A program made the position numbers and the translations under genes. Shown piece by piece: positions 1 to 12,119 of a stretch of DNA of 64,000 nucleotides. Within the stretch, counting starts at the first letter, position 1, and each line of letters starts with the position of its first letter. The notes below the pieces were generated by a model. The model saw only the letters and a list, made by a program, of their open reading frames with translations. It was not told the DNA's origin and ran no database searches. The stretch is from Prochilodus magdalenae (lineage: Eukaryota; Chordata; Actinopteri; Characiformes; Prochilodontidae). The DNA lies in NCBI GenBank assembly GCA_024036415.1, contig JAMWET010000748.1:219001-283000 (forward strand), read 5' to 3'.

Positions 1-929
1 GCTTGCCCAGAACGGTGGGCAGCTCTATCCACAGCACTGTGGGAAAAGTTGGGTCAGTACTTGGCACTAGGGGCAATGAGCACACTTGCCCAGAGCGGTG
101 GACAGCTCTATCCACAGCACTGTGGGAAAAGTTGGGTCAGTACTTGGCACTAGGGGCAATGAGCACACTTGCCCAGAGTTGGGTCAGTATTTGGCACTAG
201 GGACAGCTCTCATCCAGCTCTATCCACAGCACTGTGGGAAAAGTTGGGTCAGTACTTGGCACTAGGGGCAATGAGCACACTTGCCCAGAGTGGTGGGCAG
301 CTCTGTCCACAGCACTGTGGGAAAAGTTGGGTCAGTATTTGGCACTAGGGACAATAAGCACACTTGCCCAGAGCGGTGGACAGCTCTATCCACAGCACTG
401 TGGGAAAAGTTGGGTCAGTACTTGGCACTAGGGGCAATGAGCACACTTGCCCAGAGTGGTGGGCAGCTCTGTCCACAGCACTGTGGGAAAAGTTGGGTCA
501 GTATTTGGCACTAGGGACAATAAGCACACTTGCCCAGAGCGGTGGACAGACAGCTCTACTTCCACAATGAGCACACTGTGGGAAAAGTTGGTGCCCAGCA
601 CATACTTGGCACTACTGGGGCAAGGCTGGCTAGCACAAGCCTGTGCAGAATTGCTCAGGGAACCCAGAGCGGTGGACAGCTCTATCCACAGCACTGTGGG
701 AAAAGTTGGGCCAGTACTTGGCACTAGGGGCAATGAGCACACTTGCCCAGAGCGGTGGGCAGCTCTGTCCACAGCACTGTGGGAAAAGTTGGGCCAGTAC
801 TTGGCACTAGGGGCAATAAGCACACTTGCCCAGAGTGGTAGACAGCCCTATCCACAGCACTGTGGGAAAAGTTGGGCCAGTACTTGGCACTAGGGGCAAT
901 GAGCACACTTGCCCAGAGTGGTAGACAGC
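1..929. repeat. 83-bp minisatellite
   Basis: Tandem units of 83 bp, each with TTGGCACTAGGGGCAATGAG, CACTTGCCCAGAG and CAGCACTGTGGGAAAAGTTG. Copies start at 61, 144, 256, 339, 422, 505, 718, 801 and 884, with a truncated unit near 191 and a scrambled stretch at 540-665. Units are 90-98% alike by eye. The array continues off the left edge. Open frames through it are repeat artefacts. Confidence 0.95.
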
Positions 930-1090
930 CCTATTCACAGCTTGGGGTTAGGTGCCTTGCTCAAGAGCACATCAGTCAGTCGTGTCCTGTCTGTTTAGGG
1001 GATTGAACTGGTGCCCTTCCAGTCACAAGGCTGGCTATCTGACCTCCATCCCACAAGCCTCAGTGCAGAATTTGCCACCTTCATTTTCTG
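930..1090. repeat. SINE-like teleost repeat tail
   Basis: The stretch around GGGGTTAGGTGCCTTGCTCA and GGGGATTGAACTGGTGCCC, followed by CCAGTCACAAGGCTGG, is a motif set I know from abundant teleost retroposon tails. The 83-bp array abuts it, so the array may have grown inside the element. Exact family not determined. Confidence 0.5.
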
Positions 1091-1275
1091 TGTATATAGA
1101 GCTTTCTTTCTAACTAGAACTCAGTAGCATTACTGTAAGGGCCTGCAAGTTCAAAGTACTAATAATGGCTCTAGTGCATGTTCCTTTTTTAGGCTTTGTT
1201 TGCAGTTTATTTCGTATGTAAATCTCCCGTTTCCACTGGCTGAACTTGTGAAAACTGTGTTTGTGTTCTTGACAG

Positions 1276-1402
1276 TGAATAACATAGATGGTGAAAGCCT
1301 GCTCCTGAACGAAGAGAAGAAGGACTTAGACGAGTTGAATCAGATTGCCCCCAAACACATCTTACCCTACAGCTCCATGTTTGTGTTTGGCCAGTCCAAC
1401 CC
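1276..1402 (+). CDS. cacna1b: cacna1b exon ~21: end of II-III linker
   Basis: The exon lies between ttgacag and gtgagt. It starts in phase 1 (one base comes from an exon upstream of the window) and ends in phase 2. It encodes an acidic/basic linker tail with NNIDGE and LNEEKKDLDEL, then LPYSSMFVFGQSNP, the conserved lead-in to IIIS1 of Cav2 channels. The linker part is less conserved than the rest. The synprint-type part of the II-III loop would be upstream and is not visible. Confidence 0.88.
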
Positions 1403-2079
1403 GTGAGTATGATCCTTAAATACCTCCTAATTCTGGATGAAATATGTGACACCTTGAGGCAGGGATCACGAGGAGTTCCTGGAAGCCTCAAGCAAAGTGC
1501 TCTCAAGGGTTTTTGTCCTGCTCCGACACACCTGAGCCCTATCCTCAGCTAATTAATAAGCTCTCTCAAGTGTGGAATATAGTGTGAACGTGTTAGGAAA
1601 ACTGGAATTCGAGCTGGAACTGGAATTTGTCACCTTTAAGCTTTGGAGAGAAAAAGTTTCACACTTGGATTTTTTTTTATTGTTGCACAATGTGTTTTTA
1701 CTGAGGCAGCAAATTGAAAAATGATGGCTGAAATTAAAACTACAATTCAAACCACACTAGACCCTTTTCACTTTCACAGCTTGGTCCTTTCAGCAGCTTC
1801 TGAAGCGGGTGCATACATTTCCGGTATACGAATCACAAACAGCTCAGGCAGCAGGGCTGTAGAACACGGCAGACGTGGCTGTATTTACGTTAAAACAACA
1901 TATTTTTGCGAAGACGAACATTACTGGCTCTCAGCGGCAGCTCAACAAGCTTTGCACTTTATTAACTGAGGAGAAAGGCTCGCGGGCAGCTCAGGGGTGC
2001 AGCCTTATCTTGACTTTGAGAGACATGCGAATGGATAAAGTTTCATTTCTCAGCTGCACATGTGATTTGAACAAGGACG
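1403..2079. other. Intron sequence, nothing recognised
   Basis: AT-rich intron after exon 21, with no recognisable gene, tandem array or element end. Confidence 0.6.
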
Positions 2080-2570
2080 GACAATATAGCTCTACTTGAC
2101 TGACCCAACAGCCCCAAATCCAGATATTCAGTGACCAGTGATGCCCTACATGAGTCAGTGCCAGCAACATTGGCAGACGGCTGCATGACACTGGACTAGA
2201 TGCACTCTAGATCTTAACAGCAGCTACCCTTAACACCAAGTCAGCATCGCCAAAGATGATGTCATGTCAGACTGTCATGGAGTGACTCACAATGGCAGCA
2301 GTTCATCTTCAGTGCCAAGTCCTGCTTTTGTCTTATTGGAGACAAACAATGAATCCATGTGTGGAGACAACCAAGTGGTCAGCACCAAAATGGGTGGCTT
2401 GTTGTCACACTTCCAGAAGCTGCTGTCACCCCATCTCCAACCCTACCGCACAATCTGCAGGAACCATGTGAGAATATTTAAGATGCATGGGATGGATTAT
2501 CACAGGGCACCATTAGGAACCTCTACAACTTCATGCTGAGACATCTGGCATGTTGCATTAGCACCATACT
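2080..2570 (+). repeat. Dispersed repeat R (unclassified element), copy 1
   Basis: Contains GACTGACCCAACAGCC, GTGATGCCCTACATGAGTCA, CATTGGCAGACGGCTGCATG, ACTGTCATGGAGTGACTCAC and CAAACAATGAATCCATGTGT. The same modules recur inverted at about 50660-51230 and in part at about 36000-36200. The copies also match at peptide level (PYRTI-RN-VRI and HGMDYHR), which suggests a decayed coding region of a mobile element. I cannot name the family. Confidence 0.6.
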
Positions 2571-4205
2571 GAGAGACACTACTTCTGTATGTGTAGCTCA
2601 ATAAATATTACCCATATCAGTCTACATTTATCATCATGTATTGATCCTAGTAAGCTTTATCTTCCTTCCACATAGCACTGCAATCCCACACGTTCTTTTG
2701 ATGATGATCGTGTATAACAGCAAATCTACTACCCAATAAAGGCCAAACCCAATATTTTTTGGGCCCTGTTGAGCTGGGGCAAAGTGCTTCTTAAAGGTCT
2801 GTCCATGTCGCCAACATCCCAACAGAGCAACCAAGACTCAGAAGAGGAACCCATGCTCCGCTGATCAACACCAGAAAAAAAAATACAAGCAAAAAACAAA
2901 ATTTAAAGTAGAAGCTTTTACACATATATGCAGAATTGAAAATATAATTACTGATAACTGACAGCAGTTCACCAGCAGAGATTTAGCTGATCTCAAAAAT
3001 GTGCCCTCCTCCCTTACTCATACCTCCTCATCACAAAAACCTATTGACCTAACCCACTGTATCAACACCCTGTATCACAGTACTCCTACCAGATAATCAT
3101 GCCACCTTGATGCATGGCGTTATTGCCATCACTGCCACAGCTGGGAGTTTATCAATTTGCAGAGATCTCTAGTTTTAGGTAAACTGCAGTGTGCATATTA
3201 AATATCTGCACAAGCTTGATTATAAATGCATGCACCTGTCCGCTTCAATATCACATCCACCTGCCCCTGCCTGTACCCACCCACTTCAAGCACACATCAT
3301 GCCTACTGTACCCACTCCCACCTACTTCAGGCTGTGGTTCTCATCTGCATGTTTAGACTCTGCAATCCACACCATCATGTCATAGAGAAAGCCCACACAA
3401 CTCAGCAGAACAGCCTCCAGACCCATCACACCTCCACATACCCAGCTGCAAAAACAGTAATGGATTTGAATGTTGGAAAATGGAATAAATATTTTGTGTA
3501 TATTAGGGGCTAAATATCACAGTGAGAAATAACACATGCCACCACAGAATAAGCAACAAACACTTCAGCTTTGCTTCACTACTTTAGATCTGTATGGTTC
3601 ATCTACAGCATATTAAGATTATACTTTTAACTCATTACACTAGATTATCTCCAAGTCAGACCAACTTGATTTAGACAGCTCACACATATATATATAACAT
3701 CCCTGCTGAATTCAGTAGTACTACAGTCCTCCAAACACACTACCAAAACACCAACAGCTACATCAATAGCTTTAATGGACTAGCTTTTGCGAGTGGTTAC
3801 ACAGGCTGCTTTATCTATTTAAAGCTCTAAATAAAGCCTTTTATTGGAAAGCAGCTTCTGATGAGCACTGTATTACTCTTTACCAAACACTTATTTATTC
3901 CCCACCCAGAAAACATCCCACCCATCTTGTGCGGCCCCCAAGTTCACTTCTGAAACAACGAACATGTTGAAGCCTGGGTTATTATCTGTCTGTCTAAAGT
4001 TATTCTATTTCAAATACTGCTTAAGCTGTTCTGCACAGATGAACTGCAGTTTACTTTCACTAGCCCCCTGCCGAGATAAGCAACTATAATAATAATAATA
4101 ATAATAATAATAATTTCCCAGCTTATGCCCCAGTGAAGCTCTGTGGACCCCAAACAGCACAAAGCCCCCAGCTCGGGGCCACTCAAACTCCACTGTCAAA
4201 CGGCA
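2571..4205. other. Intron sequence with minor repeats
   Basis: Mostly unique AT-rich DNA. A segment at 3683-3790 resembles one arm of the inverted repeat at 8802-8958. A short (AAT)n run lies at about 4086-4113. No gene seen. Confidence 0.6.
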
Positions 4206-4810
4206 GATTCCTTGACTCTTTAGTCCACTTTAACTCTTCCTCCGTCATCTGAGATCCCTGTCCCCTCATTTCCCTCCAACTCTTCCTCCATCATGTGGAG
4301 TCCTTGTCCCCTCATTTCACTCCAACTCTTCCTCCATCATGTGGAGTCCCTGTCCCCTCATTTCACTCTAACTCTTCCTCCATCATGTGGAGTCCCTGTC
4401 CCCTCATTTCACTCTAACTCTTCCTCCATCATGTGGAGTCCCTGTCCCCTCATTTCACTCTAACTCTTCCTCCATCATGTTAAGTCCTTGTCCCCTCAGT
4501 CCACTCTAACTCTTCCTCCATCATGTTAAGTCCTTGTCCCCTCAGTCCACTCTAACTCTTCCTCCATCATGTTAAGTCCTTGTCCCCTCAGTCCACTTTA
4601 ACTCTTCCTCCATCATGTGACATCCCTGTCCCCTCATTTTACTCTAACTCCTCCTCCATCATGTGACATCCCTGTCCCCTCATTTTACTCTAACTCTTCC
4701 TCCATCATGTTAAGTCCTTGTCCCCTCAGTCCACTTTAACTCTTCCTCCATCATGTGAGATCCTTGTCCCCTCATTTCACTCTAACTCTTCCTCCGTCAT
4801 CTAAAGTCCC
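4206..4810. repeat. 46-bp minisatellite
   Basis: About 13 tandem units of 46 bp built on ACTCTAACTCTTCCTCCATC, ATGTGGAGTCCCTG and TCCCCTCATTTC. Variants (TTAAGTCCTTG, GACATCCCTG) are interspersed. Lies in the intron between exons 21 and 22. Confidence 0.93.
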
Positions 4811-5231
4811 AGACCTACACATTTGACATGGTGGAAAGTCCCTGGCCACTGGCACCTCCAACTCTGCTATCGTTGCTCAGTTAAACCCCACCACCGTGAT
4901 ATAAACCATAGTTTTTCTACAGTTAACCCTCGACTGCCCAGTCACCTGAATTAATTATTGTCCAGGTAGTGTTCTCAATCTGGAAATGATGCAGTTATAT
5001 GTATGTCATTTTTCTTTAGCACTAAGGGACATAACAAATTGCTTCGAAGGTTGATTGCACCATTGCACCAGAAACCAACAGAAGCGGCAAGCTGTGTGTG
5101 AAAAGGGTCCCTGATCACCTTTATTTCCCTATATATCAGCATCCAGTCCTTTTCAGTGACATTCCCTCTCTAGGTATAAATGAATGTGGTGCCTGTTTGG
5201 AACTGTGAGTGTGCTGTGTGTTTGTCTGCAG

Positions 5232-5361
5232 TGTACGAAGGCTGTGTCACTACGTGGTGAACCTGCGTTACTTTGAGATGTGCATCCTTATGGTCATCAC
5301 CATGAGCAGCATCGCTCTAGCTGCTGAAGACCCTGTGCAGGCTCACGCCCCCCGCAATAAT
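5232..5361 (+). CDS. cacna1b: cacna1b exon ~22: IIIS1
   Basis: Acceptor tgtctgcag, donor gtaaga. The split codon CC|T restores Pro, followed by VRR and the IIIS1 helix: [15 protein letters not shown], then [18 protein letters not shown]. It ends in phase 0 after PRNN. The helix resembles Cav2.1 and Cav2.2 about equally, with the NLRYFEMC stretch closer to mammalian Cav2.1. Confidence 0.95.
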
Positions 5362-5984
5362 GTAAGAACACGAGACACAAAACGACATAGACATATGGAC
5401 TTCATAGGTTTGACCGTTCTATCATTCTGTTGGCTTCTTATAGCTGTAAGCTATTTGCAGATGAATGGATCAAATCGTGGGACATGTGGGTTTTTCACAT
5501 TTGAAGACAGACAACAAGAAGAAGGCAAGCGCTGAAATCTTTGGCTTTTACATAATGAATATTCCTCCAGGGCTCTAGTGTGGCAGCTCTCGTCTGGCCT
5601 GTCACACAGAGCTCTGTCAGAACTCCTTTGCTTGGCCTGGATGCCGGAGAGTCCTTTGGGAAAGAGTAAGAGCATGCTTGGCCAGCAACTGGCCACTTGC
5701 TAACACTGGGACTATGCCAAGCTGCGGGAAGAGAGGGTAATCAAAGGCAAATTAGGACAAAGTGGGTGTAAACATGTCTTTTAAATCTGTCTGAGTGGAG
5801 CTCTCCTTATTTACCACTGATTTGACAATTCATAATACTATCAGCCTGCCAGATTTATCACAAATCTGTCTCAACGGTCTCCCATAAACAATGTCCTGCT
5901 TGTACGCTGTCTGTACGGGATCCTTGCCTGAATATGAATGGCTTTTTCATGCAACCAAGCTCACTGGACCAGAAAACTAGTCAG
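5362..5984. other. Intron sequence, nothing recognised
   Basis: Unique-looking intron after exon 22. No gene, array or element end seen. Confidence 0.55.
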
Positions 5985-6480
5985 CTGATGTGTTTAAGGT
6001 GGAAGTAACTTCAGGTCCCTGCAGATGGTGTGGCACAAGGATGATGGGGCTATAAATACCTGCGGGTGTGAGTGACGGGATTCATGGATTAAGAAGAGGT
6101 GGCATAATGCAGTGAATGTCTTGTTCCATGTGTGGAGAATGGGTAGATGTTAGTGATTGGCTAAACTGAGTGATTGCGTTTGGACATGCCACAGTGTGAA
6201 TAAATTACCTGAATGTGCAGGTGTGTGGAGGCGTACGGTCATATGGGTCTACCAGCAGTGGCTAAAATCCCAGTCTACAGGAAATTCTCCTTATGCCAGA
6301 GAGGGTTTCCACCAAATCTGGCCCAGTTGAGAAATTCTTTGATGCAAGAGTGGCTGGACATTGCTGGGGCCTACATCCATTCCATGCCAAATTGAATAGC
6401 TGTTATTCATGTCCTTGGAGGTATTACACACTGTTAGGTACATTTCAGTCAGTGGGAGGTAATATTTTTGTCTGGTATGC
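5985..6480 (+). mobile_element. Decayed Tc1/mariner-like element with HTH remnant, copy 1
   Basis: Around 6205-6290 the sequence reads as a transposase-like helix-turn-helix remnant (AGVWRRTVIWVYQQW in one frame). It shares TCTACCAGCAGTGG and CACCAAATCTGGCCC modules with 44310-44690. Both copies jump from the HTH region to C-terminal sequence, so they look like the same internally deleted lineage. The 5' part (5993-6105) also matches 23395-23510. Confidence 0.6.
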
Positions 6481-6614
6481 ATAAAACATCATTTATAAAA
6501 CACAAAGCTAGTCAAAAGTAATCCAATGTGTTGAACATGCGTTTGATTAATGTAATAATTAGCAAGATAGTAGCTGGTATGGTTATGTATTATTGTATAT
6601 GTTGTGTGTATACA

Positions 6615-7151
6615 TACAGGGGTTGGACAATGGAACTGAAACACCTGTCATTTTAGTATGGGAGGTCTCATGGCTAAATTGGACCAGTCTGGTGGCCAAT
6701 CTTCATTAATTGCACATTGCACCAGTAAGAGCAGAGTGTGAAGGTTCAGTTAGCAGGTAAGAGCACAGTTCTGCTCAAAATACTGCAATGCACACAACAT
6801 TATGGGTGACATACCAGAGTTCAAAAGAGGACAAATTGTTGGTGCACGTCTTGCTGGCGCATCTGTGACCAAGACAGCAAGTCTTTGTGATGTATCAAGA
6901 GCCACGGTATCCAGGGTAATGTCAGCATACCACCAAGAAGGACGAACCTCCACCAGCATCACGTAGTGACCTGGCCACTATCCTGCAAGAAGAATGGCTT
7001 AAAATCCCTCTGACCACTGTGCAGGACGCAGTATATGTCATTCCCAAGACGAACTGATGCTGTACTGGCCACAAAAGGAGGCCCTACACCATACTAATAA
7101 ATGATTGTGGTCTAAAACCAGGTGTTTCAGTTTCATTGTCCAACCCCTGTA
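6615..7151 (+). mobile_element. Internally deleted Tc1-like transposon, copy 1
   Basis: Terminal inverted repeats TACAGGGGTTGGACAATGGA and TCATTGTCCAACCCCTGTA bound a 537-bp element. It keeps the transposase N-terminal coding part (VTKTASLCDVSRATVSRVMS) and a piece of the C-terminus (ILQEEWLKIPLTTVQ). The middle, with the DDE catalytic core, is deleted. Non-functional. Confidence 0.88.
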
Positions 7152-7923
7152 TATGTATGTGCACTCAGTAGAACAAACTCTGCCATAAGCAGCTTTATCA
7201 TATTAACATTAGCTGGCTAGAGAATAAACAGCCTCGGTAGGATCTAATATCGTTAATCATTCATCCTTGTTTCCTGTCCTTGCCTCTTTTCCTTGCGTCA
7301 GAGCACCTCTCTCTGAGGAAATGAGGAAAAGATGCAAGGATATGATATGAGGAAAGAGGAGTCCTCTCCAAGTGTCTCAAATTGGACATCCTTCACTCAG
7401 TCATCATATCAAATCTGCGATAATAAACATGTATGTCCTATCCTATCTGTCTCTTCACACGGGAGTGCTTTATTAATATTCAACCATCAACAGTTTAATT
7501 AGTTCTCATCATCCTTTGGCTGTACCATCCCAATAACAGCAATCGTCCAGCAACTACACAAGGCAGAGAAACTGCAGCACAGAAACTGCAGCATGGATGT
7601 GTGTTCCCTCGCTCTGGAAGCCTCCTGTCTTCTTGATTCCTCTGTGCACATTTAAAGGAATGGGAAAGATTGCAGGGTGTGGTCAGTAGAACAGAGGAAT
7701 CAAGGAGGCAGCGATTTGAGATATGAGAGCCACCCAGTATCATGTGAGCTGGGATCAAACTTTTAGCAGGTTTCACGTGATTCACAAACTTGAGAGTTTG
7801 TTTCAGGAGGCTTTACTTTGTGATACACCAGTGAAATCTGGTGGAAGTTTTTAATGACTAAAAATGCGTGCAAGTTTCAGAGTGCAATGCCAACCTAGCA
7901 GGATTGCTTAACACTGATGCCTC

Positions 7924-7951
7924 TGTTGTTGTTGTTGTTGTTGTTGTTGTT
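7924..7951. repeat. (GTT)n microsatellite inside the exon 23 acceptor tract
   Basis: About nine GTT units run directly into the T-rich tract and CAG of exon 23. The repeat supplies much of the pyrimidine-rich region. Confidence 0.9.
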
Positions 7952-7959
7952 TTTTCCAG

Positions 7960-8019
7960 GTGCTAAAATACTTAGACTACGTCTTCACTGGAGTGTTCAC
8001 ATTTGAAATGGTGATAAAG
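7960..8019 (+). CDS. cacna1b: cacna1b exon ~23: IIIS2
   Basis: A 60-nt, 20-codon exon with both ends in phase 0. It encodes VLKYLDY and VFTGVFTFEMVIK, the IIIS2 helix that is nearly invariant among Cav2 channels. Its acceptor tract contains a (GTT)n microsatellite ending in ttttttccag; the donor is gtattt. Confidence 0.96.
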
Positions 8020-8801
8020 GTATTTCTTAATCATCTCTGTAATAATAAAATCTTGTGTTTCTGGCATCATATACCTCATAAGGGAGGAGAAAAACCTTAA
8101 CTGAACATCTAACAACATAATCTCAAGCCTCATAATGTCCTAACGACTTTCATTTAAAGCAGTCTAATGGGAACTGAAAAATGTCTTAAGGAGTTTTTAG
8201 AGGGAAGCAGTGATGTTTGTTTATACCTGTCTAACATCCGTTAGAGCCACTGAGTATCAACAGCTCAAAAGCACAATAGCTAATCAGCTAATTTGACCAT
8301 TTCAGGCTCTAAATGGTATTAAAGCTGCACTATGTAAGTGTTGGGGATTTGGAGACCTCTCTGGTGGAAACCTTAATTGCACGCAACATGCAAAAGAACA
8401 TTAGTTCTGTTTCGGATGCCTTCCACAAGAGGGTCAATTTAATGTCAGCCAACGCAAAACAGCATTCAAAGAGAACTTGGTTGAAACTGGTTTTAAGTGA
8501 ATTATAACGGGAACTGTTTTTTATTGGCCCAAATTTAAACATCTCAAACGAGTCATGTGGTATGAGATAATCAAAGAACAGCTATGTGGTTTCTGGGATT
8601 TCTCACAGTACCCCCGATAAAGTAGTCCGCCTTGTTTGACATCCTACAACGTGTTCCCTAACGTTCCTTCTGGTACGCAATTGTAAACACAGTGAAGAGA
8701 AAGTGGTGATGGTGCTGTTGCAGCTGTTAAGTGTAACAATGAGCCACAGATCCCACAAACACACATTTATATGTATATATGTAGTAAGCTATATATATAT
8801 A
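8020..8801. other. Intron sequence, nothing recognised
   Basis: AT-rich intron after exon 23 with short TA runs near 8770-8800. No element recognised. Confidence 0.5.
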
Positions 8802-8958
8802 TAGTAAGCTGTAGCTGCCGTGATGTATCTATTGGCATTTTGGTAACGTGTCCCCATTCTGCAGGGACGTATATATATATATCCCTGCAGAATTTAGTAG
8901 TACTACAAGCACATTACCAAAATACTAACAGCTACATCACGACAGCTACAGCTTACTA
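8802..8958. repeat. Long inverted repeat (MITE-like hairpin)
   Basis: Left arm TAGTAAGCTGTAGCTGCCGT... is matched inverted by ...GACAGCTACAGCTTACTA. The arms are about 70-75 nt and flank (TA)n. The transcript could fold into a long imperfect hairpin. A related single arm occurs at 3683-3790. Confidence 0.8.
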
Positions 8959-9583
8959 GAACCACAGTTTAAGGCACTTCTGTAAACCTGAAACTCTTCT
9001 TCATATGCCAACACATTCATTACCTCGAGTTTTCTTTGAAGGACAGATGGCACATGCTGTCCTCTTCATGACACCCAGGACCAGGTCCATAATCAATTTT
9101 TTTTTCTTTCTGGAACACAAAGCACTTCTGTTGCCTTGTGGATGACTTGGGAACTTATTAATGACATTAATGGATATTACAGGATATTAATGATGACTGG
9201 GCAAATATTGCCAGTCTTCCAACCAATACATGCCAAGAATTTAAGGCACCCTGAATGTCTAATCTGACAAAGTGACCTCTGTGAAAGAGTCATACAGTAT
9301 AATGTTGAACCATAGTCATCTTTATCAGTGTAATGTTGATTTTGCGTTTGAGACTTTGAGTCTGACTCTGACTGTAATATATACTTTTATAAATGATTAT
9401 TTCAGGCATCGCAAGGTGATGCTATACATTTATCTAACAGTCTCACATAGCGCACCTTTAATTCTCATTTAAAAGAAAACACAATGAAACTGTGAACCTC
9501 AGTTATTCATATGTCATATATTTGCTGTAACATGAAAGGGCACTTGCTGGCCTTTAGCCTCCTTTCCATTTGTGCTTCATTAG

Positions 9584-10371
<788 letters not shown>

Positions 10372-10500
10372 TGTTTATTCATTCATCTTCCAGCCGCTTA
10401 CCTGTCTGGGTCATACGGGGTTCTGGAGCCTGTCCTAGTGCTCATTGGGTGTAAGGCAGGAAACAGGCTGGACAGGCCCAGGCCACCAGGGCAATATTTA
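10372..10500 (+). repeat. SINE-like dispersed repeat
   Basis: TTCATTCATCTTCCAGCCGC, TGTCTGGGTCATACGGGG and TTCTGGAGCCTGTCC form the motif order of a common fish retroposon-like repeat. An inverted relative ending in (GAAT)n lies at 29705-29826. Confidence 0.6.
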
Positions 10501-12107
10501 TGTTGGATATTTGAATTTTATGCTCCAGTCCTTTGAGTTAAACCGTGCTTTACTGATAGATATGATTGACACTTCTATGTTGACCCACGTTGTAAACTCA
10601 AATAAACAGCAGAAACCCATTTAATATCATATTAAAAATAATACAACATGATACTGTCCAAATGGTGGCTATGGCTAACCATAATTTCTTGTGGTTTTGG
10701 TTGATGTTAGTCTATATTCGTTATCAAGTCAGGTCAGGTCTACAGTGTGTCTCATTTAATGGGCAGTTGCTGTAGCCTTCCTCAGTAGTCAATGCAGCCA
10801 ATTAAAAAAAATCATAACCACAGCAGCATTATAACCCTGATCAGCTGTGAGACTGAGGTTTGGGATGTATAGTGAATACTGAGTAAGAGTGAGGAGGGCA
10901 GCTGTTGATTTAAATAAAGAGAGGCTTTTTAAAAATCACACACAAACTGAAATGAAAACTTATCATCCTCAGAATGTAGCTAATAAATGGCTCTTTCTTG
11001 GGACAGATTCTGAGGATTAGAATTTCAGGGATCCTCTGTGTTGTTCTTGGAGTGGGACAGCTTTGATGGTGTATATGTCAGAGAAATGGGATCTTTAAAT
11101 TATGGCAGCCCCGTAAATGAGACACAGCACTAGTTAAACAGTGGGTGATGCATACTGGGTTCTCCAGCAGTGTGACTAAGACCATTGTCCATCCTGACTA
11201 TGGCACAGCCAAACAAATTCCTAATTATCAGCGGCATTTTCACAGATACTGATAAAATCATTGGCCAACACTGATTGGGTGACCTGTATATTAGAGCGGG
11301 CCCAACTGGAATACAGATCTTCAGGAACGTAAGAGTATTTTCAGCCTGCTGATAACATTCTATTGAATGTTGACTACACCCGGCACACACACAAATACAT
11401 ACACATCTATTGTATAGCACTTTTCAAAAGACTAGGAATGTGATTCCACAGTTTAAAAAAAATCAGAAACCTAATAATAAGTTATAAAAAACACTCAACC
11501 GCACACACACACACACACACATACACATGTAAACACATATTAGCACACTACCTAATGATCACAACTCAAGAAGCTAGAGAGCAAAAGTGGACCTGCTACT
11601 ACCAAGAAGCTACACTAGTCTTGTAGCTACTGTGCATCACTAAATAAGCCGACTCTGGACATCAGACATGTCCAGGCTGACTACATTTGAGGTGACGTGT
11701 TTTAATTTACATAAATTCAACATTTCAGTTTTTCATAAATGTGTTTATTGCTTGAAGAACTGAAAACGTTGAAAGACAGGAAGTAAAGAGACCAACCGTT
11801 TTTCAGTGTTTAAGTTCTATCTGTATTCTAAGCCTCGTTTTGGTGGACTGATTGGTAACGTGTTTAGGTATACAAGGTGAGGAAGCTCATATGCCTCACC
11901 CTTTTCCCCATCATCCTCAGAACAGAACACCACTACTGTGCTGAAACTGTTCCTGTTCCTTTTCTCTCCTGTTTTAGTTGAATAGTAAGCACATGTGTCC
12001 TTTCCTTTTGGCTTTGGTGACTCTGTCTCTCTCTCTTTCTGCTTTTCTCCGTTTCTCTCTGCCTCTGCCTCTGGCTTCCTCTTTCTTCTTGTTTGTACTG
12101 CTTTCAG
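10501..12107. other. Intron upstream of microexon e24a
   Basis: Mostly unique DNA with short A runs and a (CA)n at about 11501-11521. The last 120 nt before the microexon are strongly pyrimidine-rich, with TCTCTCTCTCTTTCTGC and CTTCCTCTTTCTTC blocks. Confidence 0.55.
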
Positions 12108-12119
12108 GAGCTTCATGGG
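12108..12119 (+). CDS. cacna1b: cacna1b alternative microexon e24a (SFMG insert, IIIS3-S4 linker)
   Basis: Twelve bases, GAGCTTCATGGG, lie between a long pyrimidine tract ending gctttcag and the donor gtacgc. Joined to the TC of exon 24 and the A of exon 25 it reads Ser-Ser-Phe-Met-Gly-Gly-Thr-Lys. It therefore inserts SFMG into the extracellular IIIS3-S4 linker without changing the frame. Mammalian Cav2.2 has an alternatively spliced SFMG cassette (e24a) at this position. Size, phase, residues and place all agree. A UGC triplet just upstream of the AG fits SRRM4-type neuronal microexon control (inference). Confidence 0.88.

Noticed and set aside
428..893. Overlapping frames of 130-148 codons near the left edge
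   Set aside because: They shift through the 83-bp minisatellite and contain the same repeated peptide blocks.
4206..4810. Regular repeats resembling a CRISPR array
   Set aside because: Units are contiguous 46-bp minisatellite repeats without unique spacers, in a vertebrate intron.
5451..5696. 81-codon minus-strand frame after exon 22
   Set aside because: No recognisable domain; overlaps intron sequence only, probably chance.
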